From positions 1-64,000 of the forward strand of contig NZ_KZ819032.1 in the NCBI RefSeq assembly GCF_003115845.1: a stretch of DNA of 64,000 nucleotides. The letters are read 5' to 3'. This stretch comes from Brenneria roseae subsp. roseae. GTDB taxonomy: Bacteria; Pseudomonadota; Gammaproteobacteria; Enterobacterales; Enterobacteriaceae. This document shows positions 57,408-64,000 of the stretch, one piece after another (position 1 is the stretch's first letter; each line of letters opens with the position of its first letter). Under the pieces are notes generated by a model, which worked only from the letters and a program-made list of their open reading frames with translations, was not told the origin of the DNA and did no database searches. The translations under genes were made by a program, and so were the position numbers.

Positions 57408-57465
57408 GTTCTTCCGTCCTTGTCGAGCAAGGACGGGAGTATGTTTTACGCAGGAAATTTTTGTA

Positions 57466-60339
57466 ATGACTCAGACTCTCAGCCAGCTTGAACATGACAA
57501 CGCTTTCGTTGAACGCCATATCGGCCCTTCCGCCAGCCAACAGCAGCACATGCTGTCGGTGGTCGGCGCGGATTCATTGGATGCGTTAATCCGCCAGATT
57601 GTACCTGCTGATATTCAGTTACCCAGCCCGCCCGCAGTCGGGGAGGCCGTGACGGAGCATCAGGCGTTGGCTGAGTTGAAGGATATTGCCAGCCGCAATC
57701 AGCGTTATAAAAGCTATATTGGCATGGGATACGGTGCGGTGCTGATGCCGCCGGTGATCCTGCGCAATGTGCTGGAAAATCCAGGCTGGTATACGGCCTA
57801 TACGCCGTATCAGCCGGAAGTGTCGCAGGGGCGTCTGGAAGCATTACTGAATTTTCAGCAGGTAACGCAGGATTTGACCGGTCTGGAGTTGGCCTCGGCC
57901 TCGCTGCTGGATGAAGCGACGGCCGCCGCGGAAGCGATGGCGATGGCGAAACGCATCAGCAAGCTGAAACAGGCTAACCGTTTTTTTGTGGCGGACGACG
58001 TTCACCCGCAAACGCTGGATGTGGTGCGTACGCGCGCCCGGACGTTTGGTTTTGACGTGGTGGTGGGGAAAGCGGAAGCGGCGCTGAATGATGACGCGGT
58101 ATTCGGCGTGTTGTTGCAGCAGGCTGGTACGACAGGCGAATTGCATGATTACGGCAGCCTGATGGCAGAACTGAAAAATCGTAAGGTTATCAGCTGCGTG
58201 GCTGCGGACATCATGGCGCTGGTGCTGCTGACGGCACCGGGCCGGCAGGGGGCGGATATCGTTTTCGGTTCTGCCCAGCGTTTCGGCGTGCCGATGGGAT
58301 ACGGCGGTCCGCACGCGGCATTCTTTGCCTGTCGTGATGAACATAAACGCGCGATGCCGGGCCGGATTATCGGCGTGTCGAGAGACGCCGCGGGCAATAC
58401 CGCATTGCGTATGGCGATGCAGACCCGCGAGCAGCATATCCGTCGTGAAAAAGCCAATTCCAATATTTGTACCTCGCAGGTGTTGCTGGCCAACATCGCC
58501 GGTCTGTATGCCGTTTTCCACGGCCCTGACGGTCTGAAACGCATTGCCGGACGTATCCACCGCCTGACGGATATTCTGGCGCATGGCTTACGTCAGGGCG
58601 GTATGACGCTGCGTCATCAAACCTGGTTTGATACCCTGACTGTCGAGGTGGCGGATAAAAATGCGACGCTCAGCCGGGCGTTAAGTTTCGGCATCAATCT
58701 GAGAAGCGATCTGGACGATGCCGTCGGCATCACGCTGGACGAAGCCACCACGCGTGAAGATGTGCTGGCGTTGTTTTCCGTACTGTTGGGCGACGCGCAC
58801 GGGCTGGATATCGACACGCTTGATGCGGAAATAAACCCGCAGTCCGACGCTATCCCCGTAGCCTTACAGCGTAACGATACGATTCTGTCGCATCCGGTCT
58901 TCAACCGTTACCACAGTGAAACCGAGATGATGCGCTATCTGCATCGTCTGGAGCGTAAAGATCTGGCGCTCAATCAGTCGATGATCCCACTGGGTTCTTG
59001 TACCATGAAGCTTAATGCGGCGGCGGAAATGCTGCCGATCACCTGGCCGGAGTTTGCGGAACTGCATCCGTTTTGTCCGCCGGAGCAGGCGCTCGGCTAC
59101 CGGCAGATGATCGAACAGCTGTCTGGCTGGCTGGTGCAGCTTACGGGTTATGATGCGGTCTGCATGCAGCCCAATTCGGGCGCGCAGGGTGAGTATTCGG
59201 GGCTGTTGGCGATTCGCCGCTATCATGAAAGCCGTCATGAAGCGGCGCGTAATATCTGTCTGATCCCCAGTTCCGCTCACGGCACCAACCCGGCGTCAGC
59301 GCAGATGGCGGGAATGAGTGTGGTGGTGGTGGCCTGCGATAAGCAAGGTAATATCGATTTGCACGATCTGCGGGAAAAAGCGCAGACGGCGGGCGATCGC
59401 TTGTCCTGCATCATGGTGACCTATCCTTCGACTCACGGCGTTTATGAAGAAACCATTCGTGAGGTATGTCAGATTGTGCATCAGTATGGCGGCCAGGTGT
59501 ATCTGGATGGCGCCAACATGAATGCGCAGGTCGGCATTACCACGCCGGGTTACATTGGCGCGGATGTCTCTCACCTCAACCTGCATAAGACGTTTTGCAT
59601 TCCGCACGGCGGCGGCGGTCCCGGCATGGGGCCGATTGGCGTCAAAGCGCATTTGGCGCCGTTCGTTCCGGGGCATCAGGTGGTAAAAATCGACGGCGTT
59701 CTGACCGGGCAGGGCGCGGTCTCTGCCGCACCGTTTGGCAGCGCCTCTATTCTGCCGATCAGCTGGATGTATATCCGCATGATGGGGGCGGAAGGATTGA
59801 AACAGGCCAGCCAGACGGCGATCCTCAACGCCAACTATATTGCAACGCGGTTGCAATCCGCGTTTCCGGTGCTCTATACCGGACGGGATGGGCGCGTCGC
59901 GCATGAGTGTATTCTCGATATCCGTCCGTTGAAAGAGAGCAGCGGCATCAGTGAAATGGACATCGCCAAGCGCCTGATCGACTACGGTTTCCACGCGCCC
60001 ACCATGTCGTTCCCGGTGGCGGGAACATTGATGGTTGAACCGACGGAGTCGGAAAGCCAGGTGGAGTTGGATCGCTTTATCGACGCAATGCTGTCGATCC
60101 GGGCGGAAATCGATCGCGTGATGAACGGTGAATGGCCGCTGGATGACAACCCGTTGGTGAACGCGCCGCATACGCAGGCTGAACTGGTGGCCGACTGGAC
60201 ACACCCGTACAGCCGCGAACTCGCGGTGTTTCCGGCAGGAAACGAACATAAATACTGGCCAAGCGTAAAACGTCTGGATGACGTCTACGGCGACCGTAAT
60301 CTGTTCTGCTCCTGCGTGCCGGTGGCGGATTACGAATAA
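57466..60339 (+). CDS. gcvP: Glycine dehydrogenase (decarboxylating), P protein
   Basis: GcvP is the PLP enzyme that decarboxylates glycine and loads the aminomethyl group on GcvH. The start [20 protein letters not shown] follows CAGGAAATT and gives 957 aa, equal to E. coli; a much longer in-frame reading that overlaps gcvH is rejected. The PLP lysine is K708 in [20 protein letters not shown]. The duplicated N- and C-terminal halves are both intact. Confidence 0.96.
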   Translation: MTQTLSQLEHDNAFVERHIGPSASQQQHMLSVVGADSLDALIRQIVPADIQLPSPPAVGEAVTEHQALAELKDIASRNQRYKSYIGMGYGAVLMPPVILRNVLENPGWYTAYTPYQPEVSQGRLEALLNFQQVTQDLTGLELASASLLDEATAAAEAMAMAKRISKLKQANRFFVADDVHPQTLDVVRTRARTFGFDVVVGKAEAALNDDAVFGVLLQQAGTTGELHDYGSLMAELKNRKVISCVAADIMALVLLTAPGRQGADIVFGSAQRFGVPMGYGGPHAAFFACRDEHKRAMPGRIIGVSRDAAGNTALRMAMQTREQHIRREKANSNICTSQVLLANIAGLYAVFHGPDGLKRIAGRIHRLTDILAHGLRQGGMTLRHQTWFDTLTVEVADKNATLSRALSFGINLRSDLDDAVGITLDEATTREDVLALFSVLLGDAHGLDIDTLDAEINPQSDAIPVALQRNDTILSHPVFNRYHSETEMMRYLHRLERKDLALNQSMIPLGSCTMKLNAAAEMLPITWPEFAELHPFCPPEQALGYRQMIEQLSGWLVQLTGYDAVCMQPNSGAQGEYSGLLAIRRYHESRHEAARNICLIPSSAHGTNPASAQMAGMSVVVVACDKQGNIDLHDLREKAQTAGDRLSCIMVTYPSTHGVYEETIREVCQIVHQYGGQVYLDGANMNAQVGITTPGYIGADVSHLNLHKTFCIPHGGGGPGMGPIGVKAHLAPFVPGHQVVKIDGVLTGQGAVSAAPFGSASILPISWMYIRMMGAEGLKQASQTAILNANYIATRLQSAFPVLYTGRDGRVAHECILDIRPLKESSGISEMDIAKRLIDYGFHAPTMSFPVAGTLMVEPTESESQVELDRFIDAMLSIRAEIDRVMNGEWPLDDNPLVNAPHTQAELVADWTHPYSRELAVFPAGNEHKYWPSVKRLDDVYGDRNLFCSCVPVADYE

Positions 60340-60376
60340 CCCCCTTGCCGTCGATGCCCGGCGATATGGGCGTTAA

Positions 60377-60415
60377 TGCCGGGGACGATTGCCGCAATGG
60401 CGATCGTCCCCGGCA
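60377..60415 (+). terminator. Long hairpin after gcvP
   Basis: TGCCGGGGACGAT and ATCGTCCCCGGCA form a perfect 13-bp stem with a 13-nt loop, 37 nt after the gcvP stop. No T-run follows, so it may protect the 3' end or work with Rho. Confidence 0.6.
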
Positions 60416-60487
60416 GGCGGTTTGAACATCTGCGCCAATCGCCATTGGAAATCATTTTCAGACAAATATTTTCTCACCGAAAACAAA

Positions 60488-60518
60488 CTGTCACTGAACT
60501 GACTCTTCCCTGACATGC
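60488..60518 (+). promoter_or_regulatory. Triple PhoB half-box (Pho box)
   Basis: CTGTCAC, CTGACTC and CTGACAT start at 60488, 60499 and 60510, an exact 11-bp period, as in PhoB boxes (CTGTCAT repeats). TTTATGTT about 8 nt further could hold the -10. The box lies 80-110 nt before the first permease gene and suggests induction by phosphate starvation. Confidence 0.72.
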
Positions 60519-60597
60519 AAGCTCTTTATGTTAAAGCCTCTGTGTTCAACATAATGTTGTTTACGACAATATTGTTCTACTATGTGGCAAATGAGCT

Positions 60598-61470
60598 ATG
60601 CGTGCAAAATGCTTTCCTTATCTTGTGCTGCTGCCGACGCTGGTTTTTCTCTTCGCTTTTACCTATTTTCCTCTGCTGCGTTCGGTTATCGACAGCCTGT
60701 ATGACACCCGGTTGAATGCCGAACGGCCGCTGTTTGTCGGCATGGATAATTTTATCCGTCTGTTGCATGACGATGTGTTTTGGCAGGCGTTGTTGAACAA
60801 CGTGCTGTATATCCTGATGACGGTGATCCCCGGCGTATTACTGGCGTTATTGCTGGCCGTGCTGCTGTGGGAAAACACGCGGATCAACCGCTGGCTGCGC
60901 ACCGCTTTTTTCTTTCCGATGATTATTCCGCTGGTGAGTGCGGCAACGCTGTGGCTGTTCATTTTCATGCCGGGGCTTGGCCTGCTGGATTACTATCTGG
61001 CGAAGGCGTTCGGACCGATGAACAACAACTATCTTGGCATGAGCGATAGCGCGCTGGTGGCGGTAAGCGTCATTGGTATCTGGAAATTCGCCGGTTACTA
61101 CATGCTGTTTTTCCTCGCAGGGTTACAGTCCATTTCCACTTCGGCGCGTGAAGCGGCATTGATGGAAGGGGCGTCGAGACGTCAGGTTTTTTTCTACGTC
61201 ACTTTACCGCTGCTGCGGCCGACTATCGCGTTTGTGGTGACGATTGCCTTTATTTACGCCATTACCCAGATCGACCACGTTGCGGTGATGACGCGCGGCG
61301 GGCCGAATAACGCCACTACCGTACTGCTCTATTACATTCAGGATCTGGCGAATGATACCCACGATCTTGGCAAGGCCTCTGCCGCGACTTTTCTGACGCT
61401 GGTACTGCTGTTTGCGTTTTCCATCATGAACCTGAAAGTGTTGGAAAAGGGGGCGCACTATGAGCGTTAA
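60598..61470 (+). CDS. ABC transporter permease, UgpA/MalF-type
   Basis: This 290-aa inner-membrane permease has about six membrane segments. The EAA loop that contacts the ATPase is EAALMEGASRRQVFFYVTLP. It belongs to the carbohydrate/glycerophosphodiester (MalF, UgpA) family. The gene order permease-permease-phosphodiesterase-ATPase, with a Pho box ahead, points to glycerol-3-phosphate or glycerophosphodiester uptake. No substrate-binding protein gene is present before it; one may lie beyond the right edge. Confidence 0.85.
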   Translation: MRAKCFPYLVLLPTLVFLFAFTYFPLLRSVIDSLYDTRLNAERPLFVGMDNFIRLLHDDVFWQALLNNVLYILMTVIPGVLLALLLAVLLWENTRINRWLRTAFFFPMIIPLVSAATLWLFIFMPGLGLLDYYLAKAFGPMNNNYLGMSDSALVAVSVIGIWKFAGYYMLFFLAGLQSISTSAREAALMEGASRRQVFFYVTLPLLRPTIAFVVTIAFIYAITQIDHVAVMTRGGPNNATTVLLYYIQDLANDTHDLGKASAATFLTLVLLFAFSIMNLKVLEKGAHYER

Positions 61471-61476
61471 AAAAAC

Positions 61477-62322
61477 ATGAGCGTTGAACATCGTCATCCG
61501 CTGCGTGTTACCACCGCATTTACCCTGCCGCTATTGCTGATTTGCGCCGCCATACTGTGGATCAGCCCGTTTATCTGGATGCTGTCATCTTCCATCAGCA
61601 CCAGCAGTTTCAGCAGCGATATGGCCTCGCTGTTACCACGGCTCCCGCTGACGCTGGATAACTTCCTCGACGCGTGGGACAGCGCCGACTGGTTACGCCT
61701 TTACGCCAATACGCTGATCTTTGCGCTGGGTACTTTTCTGGTACAGCTCGTAACGATTACGACCGCCGGGTACATCTTTGCTTATCACCAGTTTCGCGGC
61801 AAAACGCTGCTGTTTTACCTGCTGTTGATCCAACTAATGATTATGCCCGTTGTGATGATGGTGCCGAACATGATGACGCTGAAACAGCTGGGACTGCTGA
61901 ATACGCTGACCGGCGTGATGATGCCGTATTTCGCTTCGGCGTTCGGCGTGTTCCTGATGCGTCAGGCATTTCTCAACATCGCCAAAGAAATTGAAGAAGC
62001 GGCGCTGATGGAAGGGTGTCGCTGGTGGCAGGTGGTGTTTCACGTCCTTATCCCCATGACCTGGCCCTCTATTCTGGCTTTCGCCACCGTCAGTATTACC
62101 TACCACTGGAATGAGTATCTCTGGCCGCTGATGGTGCTGAACGATCCCGATAAACAGGTGCTGACCATTGGTCTGGTGTCGTTTGCCATGGGCGCGGAGT
62201 CCGGTGGACAGTGGGGATTGATTTGTGCCGGAACGTTGCTGGTCTGTCTGCCGCTGATGCTGGCATTCGTGCTGTTCCAGAAGCAGTTCCTGAGTAGTTT
62301 TGGTTTTTCAGGCATCAAGTGA
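61477..62322 (+). CDS. ABC transporter permease, UgpE/MalG-type
   Basis: This 281-aa second permease has about six membrane segments and the EAA loop EEAALMEGCRWWQVVFHVLIP. It is the UgpE/MalG-type partner of the preceding gene. The start is odd: ATGAGCGTT occurs twice, 17 nt apart. The first copy (61460) leads into an A7 tract and stops after six codons; the second opens the full frame. One extra A in the tract would fuse the two starts. Confidence 0.85.
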   Translation: MSVEHRHPLRVTTAFTLPLLLICAAILWISPFIWMLSSSISTSSFSSDMASLLPRLPLTLDNFLDAWDSADWLRLYANTLIFALGTFLVQLVTITTAGYIFAYHQFRGKTLLFYLLLIQLMIMPVVMMVPNMMTLKQLGLLNTLTGVMMPYFASAFGVFLMRQAFLNIAKEIEEAALMEGCRWWQVVFHVLIPMTWPSILAFATVSITYHWNEYLWPLMVLNDPDKQVLTIGLVSFAMGAESGGQWGLICAGTLLVCLPLMLAFVLFQKQFLSSFGFSGIK

Positions 62323-62355
62323 TTGCCTTTCAAAAAGCGCTAAGAGGTGGAAGTG

Positions 62356-63189
62356 ATGTTACTGGCACAGATTTCCGATCTGCATTTTCGTAGTGAAGGC
62401 CGCAAGCTCTATGAATTTATTGATGTTAATGGGGCCAACGCCGAAGTGATGAATCAGTTGAATGCGCTGCGTGAGCGCCCGGATGCGATCGTTATAAGCG
62501 GTGATATCGTCAACTGCGGCGGTCCGCAAGAGTATCAGGTAGCGCAGCGCGTATTGCAGATGCTGGATTACCCGTTGTATGTGATCCCGGGTAATCATGA
62601 TGATAAACGCCATTTTCTGAATGCCATGCGCCCGCTTTGTCCGCTATTGGGCGACGATCCGGATAATATCCGTTATGCGGTAAATGATTTTCCCCTGCGC
62701 CTGCTGTTTATCGATTCCAGCCTGACAGGGCAGTCCAAAGGCTGGTTGACTCAGTCAACGCTGGGCTGGCTGGAAAGGCAACTGACCGATCATCAGGATC
62801 GCGAAACGGCAATTTTTATGCATCACCCCCCGATCCCGCTTGGTTCCGCACAGATGGATCCCATCGCCTGTGAAAATGGTCATGAATTGCTGACATTGAT
62901 TGAGCGCTTCCCTCAGTTGACGCGGGTATTCTGCGGTCATACCCACCGGTTAATCATGACTCAGTATCGTCAGGCCATCATTGCTACGGTGCCCGGAACC
63001 GTGCATCAGGTGCCTTATTTTCATCATGATGATGCGCCTTACTACAATCTGGAGCCCGGCGCCGTGGTGATGCACCGCTATGTCCCGATCACCGGTCTGG
63101 TGAGCTACAGCCAGTCGCTCGCGTCGTTTCCCGGTCCGTATCTCTATGACTCACGTATCAGTTGCCCGGTGGATGAGTCATGGCCGTGA
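62356..63189 (+). CDS. gpdQ: Glycerophosphodiesterase GpdQ
   Basis: GpdQ is a binuclear metallophosphoesterase that hydrolyses glycerophosphodiesters to glycerol 3-phosphate and an alcohol. The start [17 protein letters not shown] follows AGAGGTGGAAGTG and gives 277 aa, near the 274 aa of the Enterobacter aerogenes enzyme, which it closely resembles. All metal ligands fall at the same residue numbers: D8, H10, D50, N80, H156, H195 and H197. It lies inside an ABC-transporter operon, so substrates taken up would be cleaved at once in the cytoplasm. Confidence 0.93.
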   Translation: MLLAQISDLHFRSEGRKLYEFIDVNGANAEVMNQLNALRERPDAIVISGDIVNCGGPQEYQVAQRVLQMLDYPLYVIPGNHDDKRHFLNAMRPLCPLLGDDPDNIRYAVNDFPLRLLFIDSSLTGQSKGWLTQSTLGWLERQLTDHQDRETAIFMHHPPIPLGSAQMDPIACENGHELLTLIERFPQLTRVFCGHTHRLIMTQYRQAIIATVPGTVHQVPYFHHDDAPYYNLEPGAVVMHRYVPITGLVSYSQSLASFPGPYLYDSRISCPVDESWP

Positions 63190-64000
63190 TTCAGTTACGC
63201 AATATCAGCAAACAGTTTGAACAAACGCAGGCGCTGGCCTCGCTATCGTTAGACATTGCCGACGGTGAATTTCTGGTACTGGTTGGTCCATCCGGCTGTG
63301 GTAAAAGCACGCTGCTGCGCATGCTGGCCGGTCTGGAAACCGTGAGTGCCGGGCAAATCCTGCTGGGAGCAGAAGACATCACCGCCTGGAGCCCGAAACA
63401 GCGTAATTTTTCGATGATTTTCCAGAATTATGCGTTATTTCCCCATCTGACGGTGGAACAGAACATCACTTTCGGTATGCGGATGCGCGGCGAGCCGAAA
63501 GCGGACTATCCGCAGCGTGTACAGCGGGTCGCCAGCTTGTTGCAACTGGAACCGTTGCTTAAGCGCAAACCGGGAAAACTCTCCGGTGGTCAACGTCAGC
63601 GGGTGGCCATGGCTCGGGCGATTGTCCGCGACCCCCGACTATTCCTGATGGATGAGCCGCTATCGAATCTGGATGCCAGACTGCGCAGCGAAGTGCGGGA
63701 CGGCATCATGGCGCTGCATCAGCAGTTGAAAACCACCACGGTGTACGTCACGCACGACCAGATTGAAGCCATGACCATGGCAGACAGGATCGCCGTGCTG
63801 GATCGCGGCGTGCTGCAACAGGTTGGCACGCCTGAACAGCTTTATTCTCATCCGGCCAATGTATTTGTCGCGGGGTTTATCGGCACACCGGCGATGAATA
63901 TGCTCACGCTGCCCTGTATCGACGGGCATGCTTTTTTGCTGGAGCAATCCATCAAACTACCCGTCACCGAGGAAACCCGCACGATGACGAAAGTGCAGTT
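63180..64000 (+). CDS. ABC transporter ATP-binding protein, UgpC/MalK-type (partial)
   Basis: The gene begins [20 protein letters not shown] and continues past the window's end. Walker A is [16 protein letters not shown], the Q-loop region [16 protein letters not shown], the signature [17 protein letters not shown], Walker [14 protein letters not shown] and the H-loop VYVTHDQ. The start of the MalK-type regulatory domain ([16 protein letters not shown]) is visible. It overlaps the gpdQ stop by 10 nt and would drive the two upstream permeases. Confidence 0.9.
   Translation, partial: MAVIQLRNISKQFEQTQALASLSLDIADGEFLVLVGPSGCGKSTLLRMLAGLETVSAGQILLGAEDITAWSPKQRNFSMIFQNYALFPHLTVEQNITFGMRMRGEPKADYPQRVQRVASLLQLEPLLKRKPGKLSGGQRQRVAMARAIVRDPRLFLMDEPLSNLDARLRSEVRDGIMALHQQLKTTTVYVTHDQIEAMTMADRIAVLDRGVLQQVGTPEQLYSHPANVFVAGFIGTPAMNMLTLPCIDGHAFLLEQSIKLPVTEETRTMTKVQ

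Noticed and set aside
61460-61480. Six-codon frame MSVKKT as a leader peptide
   Set aside because: Too short to support as a gene; better described as a duplicated start beside an A-tract.

Overview
The window is chromosomal DNA from a gamma-proteobacterium of the order Enterobacterales, most likely Pectobacteriaceae (Pectobacterium/Brenneria/Dickeya type). The evidence is the order metY-rimP-nusA-infB-rbfA-truB-rpsO-pnp-nlpI-deaD with enterobacterial regulatory detail (S15 pseudoknot, RNase III hairpin before pnp, the yrbN peptide), plus ubiUV/ubiT-yhbS-yhbQ, deoCABD, rsmC/holD-rimI, fhuF and gcvTHP. The family-level placement is judged from memory of protein sequences, not from a search.

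Positions 277-12812 hold one long leftward gene set, read from right to left: acyl-CoA ligase, class III CoA-transferase, 2-hydroxyacyl-CoA dehydratase activator, dehydratase alpha and beta subunits, a GntP-family permease, an acyl-CoA dehydrogenase and fixABCX. An AraC-family regulator is transcribed divergently. Together these encode uptake, CoA activation, radical alpha,beta-dehydration and enoyl-CoA reduction of a 2-hydroxy acid. The logic matches clostridial Had/Fld/lactate pathways, but the electron supply is the enterobacterial Fix system known from the carnitine pathway. This is the most unusual system in the window; its substrate cannot be named from sequence.

Positions 14524-26936 are the conserved translation/RNA-metabolism block: initiator tRNA, rimP, nusA, infB, rbfA, truB, rpsO, pnp, nlpI, yrbN and deaD. 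Next come eptC (lipopolysaccharide core phosphoethanolamine transferase), yhbW, the O2-independent ubiquinone genes ubiU-ubiV and divergent ubiT with yhbS, and yhbQ, whose 3' end runs into a palindromic repeat. A Ni/Co-type efflux pair dmeR-dmeF follows, with two matching RcnR-type operators. Then comes deoCABD, preceded by two CRP sites 52 bp apart as in E. coli deoP2.

Positions 40270-46183 form a leftward iron-uptake set: a FecI-type sigma factor under a Fur-overlapped promoter, a FecR-type regulator, a TonB receptor with a signalling domain, and a YddA-type fused ABC exporter/importer. Next are rimI/holD, rsmC, an aldo/keto reductase, a widespread enterobacterial palindromic repeat, a LysR regulator, three tandem tRNA-Leu(CAG) genes, a Fur-box-flanked small membrane protein, fhuF, a lipase-like hydrolase and a FucO-like alcohol dehydrogenase.

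The right end carries gcvTHP and then a PhoB-box-preceded operon: two MalF/MalG-type permeases, a GpdQ glycerophosphodiesterase and an UgpC-like ATPase that runs off the window. This is a phosphate-starvation glycerophosphodiester uptake and cleavage module.
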